From Botryosphaeria dothidea (Eukaryota > Ascomycota > Dothideomycetes > Botryosphaeriales > Botryosphaeriaceae), in contig WWBZ02000016.1 of the NCBI GenBank assembly GCA_011503125.2, positions 3,906,001-3,970,000 on the forward strand: 64,000 bases of DNA. The letters run 5' to 3'. This document shows positions 23,846 through 35,676 of the stretch, one piece after another (within the stretch, counting starts at the first letter, position 1; every line of letters begins with the position of its first letter). The notes below the pieces were generated by a model. The model had not been told where the DNA came from and ran no database searches. It saw only the letters and a program-made list of their open reading frames with translations. The position numbers and the translations under genes are program-made.

Positions 23846-24472
23846 GGCTGCCGAGGCGTAGCGGAAGGTGGGTTTGTGGAGAGGTAACGCTGGCACAATG
23901 CGTTCAGCAAAGAGAAGCGCAAGAATGGATTCCCGCTGCTTAACGAGACACAAGAATTTGATGGTCTGGCAGCCAGGCGTGCGGCACAAAGAGAGACAAA
24001 TGAGCGTTGGTGGATGAGGTCCGCGATTATCCTCGCGAACTCCGAGCTCGCTGGGAATCGCTGAGGGCGCGTGCACGTGCCCCGCCGACCACGTCAATGG
24101 AAGGGCTCCCCGCCCGACAAGGGGGCGGAGCCTCCTCTCGTTCAGGGGCTCGCTCTCCGGGCTGCAAATTGCTCATGAATTTCATGATTCACTATTTACC
24201 CTCCGCAAGGCCGAAACACCATTATGTTGTTGCCCTCTCCTTTCGCCAGTTACCGCATATGGTCTACGATGCCTTCTGCCCGCTTCCCGAAAAATAGGAA
24301 GATCCATCAAAGACCTGGAATGCCACGCTAATATTGACTGAACTAGAAGAAATAAAAGGTAAAAGAGAATCAAAAAGAAGGGAAAAGTGGTATCGCCGTA
24401 TCATTTCCTCATCGTCCTGCGAGACTTCTCCGGTATCCCGCTCTTGTCCTATGAGCGCCACCAGCATGCCAT
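23846..24472. other. Intergenic region between the Fmp32-like and PhoD-like genes
   Basis: It should contain the promoter of the Fmp32-like gene and the 3' untranslated region of the PhoD-like gene. An A/G-rich stretch lies at about 24340-24390. No gene was seen. Confidence 0.6.
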
Positions 24473-27400
24473 CTATCGGCCGTACTCGAGGCTCGGGATG
24501 ATTACCGGTCCATACTTCATCGGTGCCCCGTAAAGGTTCTCGTTCTGCACCATAAAGTCAACTGCGATGCTTAGCTTTCCTCCACCATGACCAGGAACCG
24601 CCTGGCCAAATGTGCCATTCACGATTTCTGGGTCGTAAATGACACATGCTACGTAATTTCTGCGGCCCATCAACCGTTTCATTTCGCGGGGCTGGCCATT
24701 GACATCTTGGGTGAAGATTTCCATCATCTCCTCCTTGGTGTCAGTGGGAGTATGGGTGGACCGGTGGCCATTTGCGGGAACGTAGAGAGGCTTGTTGTTA
24801 TGAAGGAGACGCAGGACGTAGGAAGATGGCGGGCTGTTGACCACGCTGGATGAGATGATCTGATACATCGTCTTATGATCTTGAAGACGAGACGGATCGT
24901 GCACGAGCCCAGCACCGCAGCAGTTCACATCTCCGGAAAGGAATGTCATCCGAAGAGATTTGTTGTGCGCAATGCCCTGGAGAGTACGGACTAGGTAGGT
25001 GCGCTCGAGATCCTTAAAGGGAGTGGGGTTAGAAACTGGCTCTACGGAACAAATGACCAGGGACTTACCTTGGATTCGTGCGTCCATTGATCACGCAGCT
25101 CATCAAGCACGTCGATCTCTCCGAAAGGACTGAGAATGCCGCTCATCAGGCCGGACTTGCCAACAGCCTTCTTGACCGAGTTAAATCCATCGCCCACAAC
25201 GCTCTTCGCGCCGACCACACCAGCAACAGAGCTCGTTACCTTACCGAGCATGTTGAAAGTACCGGTGACAGCCTTCTTGCCCGTTGCCATGGTGCTCGCC
25301 AGATGCTCAACCGATTCAAGGCGCGGGTAAACCACAGGCACTGGCACCATCCAAATGCAATGCTGTACACTAGGTGGTAGAAGAGCAACCTTAGGGAAGA
25401 GTCCTTGATATGTTGGGCCAGCCATGACTTGATGTGGGTTCCTCTCAGAACGAGTGTCCGGGCCGACAACCACCACAGACGGGCCCAGATATTTGACGAA
25501 ATGCCAGCCAGTTCCCGTAATGGTGAACAGATCCTGATCATTGTTCACGTTTCGAAGAATCTCCAAAGTGGTATGATGTTGGAAGAGGAGATACATCTCG
25601 ATGCCAATCCTTCCAATGTTCTTGAACATATTGGAGAACTGCATGTACTCGGGATAAGAGCCCCAACCGTCAAAACTACCGTGAAGTCAGAACCTGATCC
25701 GAAGTGCAAGGATGGAAGATACTCACATATCATGGTCGTCCAGGGTCAGAATGTGGGGAATCTGCGCGAAAGCTTCGCGAAGATGGGGCTGATCAAAGTG
25801 GCTGGTGTAGTAATGAAAGTAGGAATGAGTAACATCCTCCTCATGCTTCGCTGTCCACGCAGAATTCTTGCGGTTATCCTTGCCACTCATCGCGGTCCAT
25901 TGTTTCAATAGTGGTATTTCTTTCCAGATACGATCCGCGTAGATCTGATCACCCAGACCCAACTGGACGTGGAAGCCACCGCATTCAATGTGCTTCTGAA
26001 GAATATCCTTCCACATGTAGCCGACACCACCCAGTTTTTGGCGTTCGTTGGCGCCCACGTTGAGTGCAAAGTCGTTTCCTGAGTGCGCAATAAAACGCCA
26101 GCTGGTCTCGTGGCGACCAGCAACAAGGAACTCATATCTAGTGCAGCCCAAGTGTGAAGTAACGGCGTATGTCCACTTCGCAGCGTGGTTCTCTTCCATC
26201 TTTAAATCGATGTCGTACCTGTAGAAGATCCACCTTTGATGGCTATAAATCGGGTTGGCCTTCAGTTGCCGCGGGTTGGGAGAAAGGTCCACACTCTGAT
26301 GAATGTGTATAGTCGGAGGCTGAGGTGCATCAGTGACCAGCAAGATTGAACCAAGCCAAATACCACGTTCTAAGTCCATATTGGTGTAGCGCAAGTAAGG
26401 ACCAAAGTAGACTCCGTTAGTAGGCTGGATCTTGTACATATCTACCCCAGCCTGTGGAGGCGGACCAGTGAAGCCAGCAGCCGTAGGGCTGGTGAGGCCT
26501 GCCATGCTCTCATGGTATGTTGCCGGCTGTGGCGGGAAACCAGGTGATGCTATAGGCTTCCCAGAGAACGACCCTAGTCCAGGCGAAGTCAAGGGGTTCA
26601 CGAATGTTCCGGTGGGAGACAGAGGCTCGCTGAGGTTAAGAGGAGTAGGCCCCTTCGGAAACTCCCATTGGGTTGATTGCGTTGGGAGATGAATATAGTA
26701 GTAGTGACCTGAATTCGGATCGAGGTGTGCGATCCATCCTTCCGGAAGAGGTGGGGGCGATGCTGGACCAGGACCAGGACCAGGTGATGCGTTCTGTTGA
26801 TGGGGATGTATTTGAAGAGGCGCCAGGTTACTTGGTCCAGCATGCGGCTGCGGCTGCGGCTGCGCTTGCAAAGGAGGCTGCATGCCTGGCTGGGCAGCAG
26901 TTCCGAGCTGTTGGCCTTGCTGGTTGGCAAAGGCTGGGTGACCTTGCAGATTTGGATCTGGAGGACCACTCACGCTAGCGGCTGGGGCCGGGCTTTGCTG
27001 GCTCGCTGGAGAGGGACGTTTCTCGTTCGGGTAACCCTGTGGAGCTTGAGGTTGGACGCTTGAATAAGCTGGTGGTGGTTCCTCATTCACATTCATGCGT
27101 TGGAAATCTGTTTCCAACGTCTGCTCACCGGGACGGAGCGCAGCGTTTGCAACAACAGCCCCAGGAGCAGTGGCCTGTTGCGTCGGATTCTGCACTGCAG
27201 AGGCCGGCGGAGGAGGGGGAGAAGAGACTGCCGAATGTCCCGCCAGAGGACTAGATGAAGACGCAGGCGGGGGAACCTCTGAAAGCCCCTGGTAGACAGT
27301 TGGCGGGCCATGCGGCTGAGAGCCTGGCTGCTCCGTCGGTGTCCACGGCCTCTGCGGTGGTTGTTGGGCCTGCTGAGTAGGAGAGTTGACTCGAGGCGGC

Positions 27401-28344
27401 TGTCCGCCGTATTGGTGCAGCCGTTGTGTCGCCGCCGCGTTTTGGGCTTGGATGCTGTTCAGCGTGGATGGCCCCGCGATTCCAGCTGCCGCATAACGAG
27501 CCTCGATTCCTCCACCTGGTGGGTGGTCGACTGCAGGCGTCTCCGGCGGAGGCGGAGAGCCCCGTTGTGCCCGCGTCGTGGAGGTGGAAGCAGTCGAACT
27601 GAGTCGATTCACACCAGCGGGGTTTGGTATTCTCAAAGCTTGGTTCTGCGGCGGTGAAGCTGCTATAGGTACTGTAGGTGGCGGCGGCCAGTATTGCTGA
27701 TGGTACTCCGGATAGGGATTTGAACCGACTTCCGTAGGCTGCTGATTCGCGTCTTGCGGCTGCGAGCCAGTACGCTGGGGAGGCTTCTGGAACAGGCCTT
27801 CCTTGTCTGGAATCTCAGGACCGGGCGACGCAGGTAGCGGCTTCGGAGTGCCATGCCGCTTATCCGCAGGCCTGGCCTGCGAAGAGCCGGAAGGGCCTTC
27901 CTCGCCAGGGTAAGGTGCGTATGCGTAGCCCGAGACTGTAGGTCGGTGCGGGTCGCTCGCGTCGAATCGCGCACGCCCGGAGCCGCCAGACGGGCGCCTC
28001 TGGCCGTCTTGCTCGGGCGTGTTGTTCCTTGAAGCTCTTTCCCGCTCAGAGAGCGGCGTGTAGACGCGGCGTCCCCCAGCAGCTTGCGGACGAGGGCCGT
28101 CGTCGGGATAGGGCAGCGGGCCTGTGGGGGGCGTCGATGCTGGGGCAGGAAAGTTGGGCACGGGCGGCGGGCGTGAGAGGCCTTCGTTCAGACTGCCAGC
28201 AGAGCCAGCGCGCGGAGGAGGTGAGGCGGCATTGTCGCGCTTGTTGATGCGTAGCGGGCCCACGGTAGGCGTCACGGGTTCATTGCTGGACTGGCCCAAG
28301 AAGAGCTCCTCTTCAGGACGGCCGTGGCGCCGTGAACCGTCCAT
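24473..28344 (-). CDS. WW-domain protein with a PhoD-like phosphatase domain
   Basis: Three exons (25727-28344, 25069-25675, 24473-25012) encode about 1254 residues. The first ~520 residues are Pro/Gln/Ser-rich and disordered. A WW domain at about 530-560 has the usual two Trp, a YYY core and the WEFP ending. After a linker comes a region of about 620 residues like the fungal PhoD-type metallophosphatases: GLGDQIYAD, LTLDDHDIFDGWG and FLSGDVNCCGAG are the metal-site motifs in order. The phosphatase would act on phosphodiesters or phosphate esters; the WW part would bind Pro-rich partners. The substrate is not known. Introns 25676-25726 and 25013-25068 keep phase. The first in-frame Met is at 28344. 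A GTAAGT donor and CTGACAG acceptor upstream allow an extra in-phase exon (28621-28836), listed separately. Confidence 0.85.
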
Positions 28345-28620
28345 GGCCTCTTTGGTGGGCGCAAAAGTTGGCGGAGGCGGAAGGCGGGCTGGCTGCGAAT
28401 TGCGTGTAGGCAAAGCGCATGCGCGGCGGGCAGCGAGGTGGGGTGGGTTGCAGGCAGATGACGACAACTGCGGCAGGCAGGCGCGCGGGCTTGTGAAGGG
28501 GCAGAAAGTGAGCAAGAAGGTGTGCGGCTGTCAGCTTGTATGTATTATGCAGCCCGAGTTCTTCCTCTCCGGAGCAGGCAGGCGGCGCCAGGCAGCGCGT
28601 AGGGTCTACGAGGGACTTAC

Positions 28621-28836
28621 GCGCCCAATGGAGCTGTGATGCGCCGCCGCCGAGACGTCACAGGCCTGATTTTCGGCCTCTAAGCGCGCGGGGAAGTGGC
28701 CCAGCACCGCTTCCAACGCTGATTTGCTGGCCGCGAATCCGGCCAACTCTCGAGCCACTGCGCGGAGCTCGTCGAGGCGCCGCGACGATTGCGACGGCTC
28801 GGCTCGGCCATGGTGTTCCTGAGAAGAATCCTGCAT
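28621..28836 (-). CDS. Possible first exon of the PhoD-like gene, or exon of a separate small gene
   Basis: From an ATG at 28836 there are 72 codons ending at a perfect donor (GGGCGC followed by GTAAGT). The peptide is helical and charged (RRLDELRAVARELAGFAASK). An acceptor (CTGACAG) 93 bases further on, before 28527, joins it in phase 0 with the frame that contains the PhoD-like gene. The joined stretch between them is Pro/Cys/Ala-rich and looks like leader sequence. So it may be a non-coding first exon, a true N-terminal extension, or part of another small gene. No family was recognised. Confidence 0.3.
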
Positions 28837-29056
28837 GCTTTCGCCGTCCCTTTCTTCCTTGAGCTTGACAGCCACCCTTGCGCCGTTTCACACGCGTCTC
28901 CCACGAGGCCGTCCTGGTTTTGGCTCCTGCGCTAGACTGATCCGGCATGCGACTTCTGGGCGTGCAGGGTCACAGCTCGTGCATCATAGCCTGTCTGCCA
29001 GACAGGGCGACTCGGAAACTTGGACACCCAACTTTCCAAAAAGACTGTAACGCCAA

Positions 29057-29135
29057 GGGGTTGAAGCATTCCTTCAGATGTGAGCGATTAGAGAGTGAAT
29101 TACATCAGCATCCCTCTGAATGCTTTAGCTCTCCA
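29057..29135. repeat. Hairpin repeat family, diverged copy
   Basis: Left arm GGGGTTGAAGCATTCCTTC and right arm CCTCTGAATGCTTTAGCTCT are imperfect reverse complements. The outer AAGCATTC part fits the family well; the CCGG core is lost. Length about 79 bases. Confidence 0.55.
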
Positions 29136-29457
29136 CCGTGGCAGAGTTCTTTGGCATCCTCTGTAAAGTGGATGCCGTCAGTTTTCCAAACGTCAGCGCT
29201 GGCGTGCCTGTTGCACCGTGCATTATTACTTCCATTGTTCTGTACAACTATCATCTGTGCGCTCCTGCGCTTGCGCCTATGTCCAAGCTGACAGCGCAAT
29301 GCAATTGAGTGAGCTTCTGCCAAAATTCCATCCAACCCTCGAGGCATGCCAAACGCACCCTTTCCTACATTGATCCAAACCCTGATGGTTAAAGAAAACG
29401 GGGTTGAAAAATAACCAAACGCCCGGCAGACTCGATATCACTTTGTGATCTCCGTAT

Positions 29458-31624
29458 TTATCGGCCAAAGCGTGCGCTCAGCCCCGCAAAGGCATCCGGA
29501 CTCTGTCTGCCGCCCATCATCCCCGAAAAATCGACACTCTCTTGACTGACGTGTCGTGCGCTGCCACCATTGGCACTAGCAAGTGGTTGCCCAGGCGTTG
29601 GTGCAAATGGGTTCATGCTGCCTGCATGCCCGGCCATATCGCCGGCTGCATTGGACGAGACAGGCATTGTCACACTGCGCTTCGGTTGCCCATTTGCCGG
29701 TACAACTTCAGCAGAACCTAGTGCTGTAGGACCAGGAGCTGCCGCTGGTGCGAGCTGAGACTGGCTGTACAGAGCTAGAATCGAGTTTTTATCTTGACGA
29801 ATAGGGAATTGCGGTTGCGGCTGGTAATGGTTGGAGAATTGGTTAGGCTGTTGCTGGAACTGCTGATAAGTATTCTGTGCCTGAAACTGATCCGGGGCTT
29901 GCTGGTATCCAGTGCCAGGTTGCTGTTGCTGCTGGTGCTGCTGGTGCTGCTGGTGCTGCTGGAAACCAAACTGCGCCAACTGCTGCGGCTGCTGTGGCTG
30001 AAAATACTGTCCTTGCATATTGGGCTGCTGCTGCTGCTGCTGGTCGAAAGGCTGACCAAAATTCGAGGCGGAGGGTGCTTGAGAATTAAAAGGATTACTG
30101 GAGGTGAAAACTTGGGAGCGAGAGGTCTTTAGGAATGGGTTGGCTCCCTGAGAAGATTGGAATCCGCTCTGTTGGCCATAAAATTGCTGATTTGGCTGCG
30201 CACCGGTGAATTGCGGCGGGATTTGTGGCACTGGCGGAGGCGTGAAAGTCTGCAGGAATGGGTTGTATCCCTGCTGCTGGTTTTGCGTGCCGTGGCCTCC
30301 CGTATGGTTTGGGAAAAGTTGCTGTGGCTGTTGAGGCTGAGAAAGCTGAAGGTTCTGAAAGGATTGGTCCAAGGACGGGTGTGCTGTTGCGGGAGGTTGG
30401 GAGGGCAGGAAAGGATTGTACGATGCTCCGGTCGGCTGAGCCTGCAAGCCTTGGTATTGTTGTTGGGAAGTTGCCGGCGCCACATCCAATCTATCGAAAG
30501 GATTCATCGAGCTTATACCAGCCGGTGCTGTTGGCGGAGGGGCCGAAGGTCTGCTCCGGCCGATGGACAATCCGTTCGCGCTTTCGCTGTGGGCAGATAC
30601 AGGGGTATGCGCTCCAGAGAGGCTTCTTCCTCCTTCTCCAAGTCTAATCAAAGTCTCCACAGATCTCTCCAGATTCCCATTGAGGCCTTTGAGAACCGTC
30701 ATGTTGCGTTTTTCATCCGGAAAGCCCATGTCTTTCAACGTCTGAAGCTTTGTCTCAAAACTGTCGGCGGAGGCGCTGCGCACATTGTGTCCAAATACTC
30801 TTGATGCCTTATTTACCCTTGGGGGCGAAGAATCACCAAATCCGCTCAAACCAGCGCCAACACCAGGCGACGACGGAGGACTGTGTGGGTCTGGCTTAGA
30901 TGCCGCAGTGGAGGAGGTTCGCAGGCCGAAACCGAAGCGCTTTCCTGGCTTGGGAGGTAGCGGCGGGGGTCGGTCTTCTGCAGAGCTCGTGCTGCCTGTG
31001 TTTTGCCTGGTTCCTGGTCGCGATTCTCCGCTGAAAGCTTTGTGTTCGTACTTCTGCCGGATGAAGCGTTCCAGCGCACCCTCTACCTCGTCAACGTCAA
31101 TTGGTATGTTTGGCTTCACACTGTTCGGGTTGTATATCCGGTTGGACGCCACATTTCCTACGCGCTTCATGTTCTGCCGAGGGTTACTATGTGCCAGCTG
31201 GGCCGGGAGGACGGTGACATACATCGACTTGATCGTTGTTCCAACTGTCCATGCTCAATGATTTGACCTTCGATATATGCGTCCCGAGCTTGCGATGCAG
31301 CGTGGCGCACCGCATGCAGAGAAAGATGCCCAACTGTTCTCATAGCGCCGTGTCAGTTTCCAGCCATGAATGGTCACGGGAGAGAATGGCGCGCGGTGGA
31401 ACACGATGAATCGAATCGTTCAGGACTTACACTCCAGCTTGCCCATCCTAGGCACAGATATCAGCATTGGGCGGCAGCCGGCAGGCTAGCGGGCAGGCTC
31501 ATCACATACCTGGGTTTCGCGCGCCGCAATCGGCGCACCTGTCGTTACCGGCGACGGACTTGATCAGGTCTTGGAGTGCGCGCTCGTTGCGCGCCTGCTG
31601 GCGCTTGTTCAGGGCTGAGGCCAT
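29458..31624 (-). CDS. ArfGAP with UBA domain and Gln-rich tail (Gts1-like)
   Basis: Four exons (31510-31624, 31431-31447, 31223-31333, 29458-31173) encode 652 residues. The ArfGAP zinc finger is CADC-x16-CMRC, followed by CATLHRKLGTHISKVKSLSM, which contains the catalytic-type Arg. The domain ends in the QNMKRVGNVASNRIYNP stretch and runs to about residue 125. A UBA domain follows at about 230-275 (QTLKDMGFPDEKRNMTVLKG). The second half is very Gln-rich with repeated NPF-type motifs (YNPFLP, YNPFLQ, ANPFLK, SNPFNS, MNPFAP), which usually bind EH-domain endocytic proteins. ArfGAPs switch off Arf GTPases on Golgi or endosomal membranes; the closest yeast type is Gts1. The second exon is only 17 bases and completes the zinc finger (GWASWS), which supports it. 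Confidence 0.93.
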
Positions 31625-34600
31625 TCTGGATGGCGGGTTGGGCTGATCGGAGGAGGTGCGGAGGAGGGACGGATGCGATCCACGAGATTGGTAAACAGGC
31701 GTCAAGTCACGCTAAACCCAGGGGCAAGGCGTGCCAGCGAGGGCATGCTGGGAGCACAAAAAAAGATCAAAAGGAGAGAGCGAAGTACTCTAGGTGTGTC
31801 CAGCGAACAGCGGCATAAAGGTGGATGGCGCTGGCGGGCAGATGAGTCGTGTGGTCGGGCTCACTGCTGCCGCGGCGGATAGCGTCGCCCATATAGAAGT
31901 GGCGCTCGTTTGGAGCGAGGACATGGCGCGTCAGGGGCAGTGCTCCCGCGTATTCTGCGGCGTCCCCGTGTATTTAAATGCGATAGCCTCGCTTGACACT
32001 TATTGTCCGCTCCGGGCTCACCTGTCGCTCGGGGCCGTCCATGTTCGCCCTCTGCGTGTGCAGTGCTGCTGCTCGCAGAGCTCTGCCGCCAGCGTCAACC
32101 GCGCCGACTTCAGCTCCTGCGCGCGCGCCAGGCCCGTCGCCAAGTGCGGGCGGCCCGGCAGTGCAGCATCTTATTGCACCGAGCAGCCGGAGCAGGCGCA
32201 GCTTCATTTGCGAGAAATGCGGATGCCGGCATGTTTCGCGGGCAGGCGGCTTCGAGCGTGCTGGACATCAGATGAATGCCTACGCCGAAACGCGGGGAGC
32301 CTGCACCGCCTCAGGGTTGGTCTGGTACGCCAATATGACCGTCAAGCTCATGGGATTTGCGCAGGCGGTTGATTAAGTGTACGTACCGCCCGAAGGCGGC
32401 TTGAATGTGTGATGAGGAGAAAAAGGAGAATCGCTGGGCGCCGCAGGAAGAGATTTTGATAGCCCCGACGCGGATTAGCGGGGCTGATGTAAGCGCCCGC
32501 TCGCGCCTTTAAAATCTTCGCAACGCTCTCCACTCCACGCACTCTGCGTCCTGCACGCTCACGTCTTGAAAATGACCAGCCTGCCGTCTGCTTCCTCGGC
32601 CGTCTGTGTGCTCTGCACATCCCAATGTCGCCTTTCACTTCTATTAATACAGACCGGGCGCCCGCAGCCCAACGCACTATCTGGCCCCATGTCTCGACCA
32701 GATCATGTCCGGCACGGCCGCCCGTTTCGCTTCGCTACGATCCGCCGGCTGGAAGCGACCAATAGATTTTAGCACCACGATATGCCTGCCTCTCGTGTCG
32801 TTCAATGGCCCTGAAGCATACTTCATCAATCAGTGGAAGAGTAAAACAGGCTTTTAGCAGGGCCGCGTCTTCTCCACCCTACTGCTTACTCGCTGTGAAG
32901 CAGTAGGACTATTTTAATTGACGAACATGCCCGACATTGCAACTTGCTGCATCTCGCACAGTCCGGGCTGAAGTGCACTTATATTGGGACAGGTCTCGGT
33001 TGTTGACAAGGTCCTGAAGCCGTCTGATGCGGAACGCACTGTGTCCCATAGTGTTCCTCGGACTTCGAAAATTTCCTGCCAAAAGCGCCCGGACCCGATT
33101 GCTCAGCACAAGATGAGTATTGAGGGGCAAGCGAGAGCTTTGCATTCCGTTCGGAAATGTATACGCGCAAGCACGGTCCGTGACTTCGCTCACTGACTGC
33201 AAAGCATATTTGGACGATGGATTGAAAAAACAGACATGGTACCTCGACACTATATGGCGCAAATGTGCCTGAATCAGGCGTAAGCTGACCGCTTGAATTA
33301 GCGGGTGAACGGGACGCGTTCGAGTTTGCGACCCGGCGTAGCAAATGGTGACGGGCGATGATAGTGCATAGCAAACCCGATGAGGAAGTGGTGAGCGTGG
33401 GGACATGCAGATGTCGGTGAGGTCGCGTGCTGCATCTGCAGACAGTAGCAAAATGGGCTCATGGTACCCAGCAACGTGGTTACTTGTAAGCGAAAGCGAG
33501 AGCGATGCTGGCGCGGAAGACTCGGGAGGTCTTCCAGCAGACTGGCAGCAGGCGGAGTGGATAAGGTGGGGATGTGGTGATGGTCTTGCAGGAGTGCTGC
33601 CTGAGGCTTGGAGGCGCATGGGGCCCTGCGACGGATGGGCGGCTGGGCGGTCTGCAGCGCCTTCATCTTAGGCAACGCTGCCCTACAACGTCTCTCCAGC
33701 CCTCGCTGATTGGTGGAGTTGCGCACCACGCCTCGGCGTCACCGCTCTTCGACTGCCTCCGCTCCCCGCCGCTCCTCCATCAACGCCGTAACAGCATCAC
33801 TCTCCGCTCTGCTACTGCTTCTTTCCACCATGACCTGCCGATCTCCGCACCCTGGCCCCCACGCCGCCCGTCGGTGAAAGCGAACCCGGGCTGACCGCAG
33901 TTGCTGATTAGCGCATGTTCAGCTAACCGTCCAGCTTGTCTGGATGAGGCACAATTGGGCGGCTTTATCGAGAACTGGGCCATCGCTTTCTACGCCATGT
34001 CCTGGCGCCTGCTTGGCTGCCTGGCCACAGGCAGTACGGTGCGTACCGACTGCCAGTCCAGCATCGCCGTCTTTTCAGCGCGGCATCACCCGGTGCTCTA
34101 TTGAACGACATAGAGGCAACGGTCCAATTAGCTGCGTTTATAGGCTGGCTTGCTCCTCGCCGGCTCAAGGCTGACTCGGTGCCACGGCTCAGTGCTGCGG
34201 ACTTGCCGAGGAGTGCCTTACGGCGCATGCAAGCAAGACGGCAGTAATAAGGAAATGCAGGTACCTTCGACTCCACTGGATCTACGCCACGCAGACGGGA
34301 GCTTGTCTTGCGTCAACCGTGGACCAACTACCATGTCTCTGGAGTGTCATCCTCCGCTTTGACATGGAACTGTTCCCTCCTGACCTGTGCGGCTGATGAT
34401 GGATCTCGTCATATTTCCCTCTGATGCGCCTTTACAGCAGCCCATTGGCAGACTTTGAGTCGCGGAAGGATGACTTCGGCCCAGCTCTTTGTCAGAACTT
34501 GCATAACCGCTTCCCTCTTGCATGCATTTCTAGAATCTTGGGACCGCTGCCTAATTTCTTTCTCTCCCACCACCGTTTCTCCTGCCCGGCCTTTCATTGG

Positions 34601-35217
34601 AGCAGACAAAGCTTAGTACTTGCGATCTACTATGACCAAACCGTTTTTCCTTCCGCTTTTGGGTCAATGGTAATTCGCCGTCATTCGCCAGCCCCGGCTA
34701 TCAGTGCTGCCTGCGGCCTTAGCTATGGCATTTCGCTCAGCTTTCCATTAGCAGAACCCACTCTCCGGATGACGCTATCATCTCAGCCCTAGGGGTGTAG
34801 CGCCGAATACCACTCATGGAGGTATCTCTTTCTCATAAGATGGGACATTAGCTGTGTTTTGCCAAGCACAAAGTAATCGATTTTATTTCACCGTCCACGG
34901 GCATCACGGCCACGCTGGCTTACATTTGCTCTCCACCACCCAAAGCTCGACAATACCTCCGCCATAATACTTTTCTCTGTGAACACTACGAGAGGACTGG
35001 ATCCAGCCCTTCACTCCCTTCTGCGGCACGCACTGCTCAACGTCTATTTGCCGCTTACGCCGTAGAAGAGTTTGGGCCGCATTTGTCCCAGAACACTGCT
35101 CTATGAAGCAAGCTGGACGTTTTCTCCGCGCCGCATGCGATCCCGATTTTCCACGGCCCACACCTGAGCGGCATCCAGGCGGTTGTCACACCGCCAGATC
35201 ACTAACATCATCGCGTG
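31625..35217. other. Long intergenic region
   Basis: About 3.6 kb. The right-hand end should hold the bZIP-like promoter and the left-hand end the ArfGAP promoter. Open frames here are short, overlap on both strands and show no recognised domain. No repeat family copy was found. Confidence 0.5.
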
Positions 35218-35676
35218 ATGTCTCAAGGGCAACATGCTGGCGGCGAGGGGTTCAGTTCAGGTGGCGAGTCGTGGCACTCTCCCGGTGATGATTGGTCCCA
35301 CATTCAAGATCCCACCGAGCGCCGTAAGATTCAGAACAAGCTGGCTCAAAGGAGATATCGTAGGAAACCCGTGGCACGTGGACTGCGTCGGACAATCCAC
35401 TAATAATACGGCGCAGGCCAAAAAGCGAAGGACGAACGCGAAGCGAAGGAAAGAGAGGCAACGAACCAACAACTGGCTGGCGGTGCATACAACCCGCCGG
35501 ATCCCGCGGAATTCGAGCCGGGTCCCAGAAGGCAGTTATCTGGGCTTCCCTGGGGAGGTGTATCCATGAAATACATAGTCGAATCAGGCAAGGCCAAGGA
35601 ACAGAGTTCACAAGAGAGCTCACGCGAGACATCAGTGTACGCGTCAGGTTCTCGCACTGGTGGGAGCTCGCGGTAA
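35218..35676 (+). CDS. Small bZIP-like transcription factor
   Basis: Two exons (35218-35359 and 35417-35676) encode 133 residues. No single frame shows the whole gene because of the 57-base intron (GTAGGA...GCAG). The sequence has an acidic start (SWHSPGDDWSHIQDP), then a fungal AP-1-like basic region, TERRKIQNKLAQRRYR, with the conserved Asn and Arg of DNA-binding bZIPs. The helix goes on as QKAKDEREAKEREA but shows no regular leucine heptads. The rest includes LSGLPWGGVSMKYIVE, a motif I associate with small fungal bZIP-like regulators. It should be a nuclear DNA-binding protein; its targets are not known. The stop overlaps a GTAAGC sequence, so a further 3' exon cannot be excluded. Confidence 0.72.

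Larger units (their letters stand above)
28345..29457. other. Upstream region of the PhoD-like gene and downstream flank of the ArfGAP
   Basis: Contains the possible extra exon at 28621-28836 and a diverged hairpin repeat at 29057-29135. The remainder should be the PhoD-like promoter and the ArfGAP 3' untranslated region. No other gene was seen. Confidence 0.5.
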
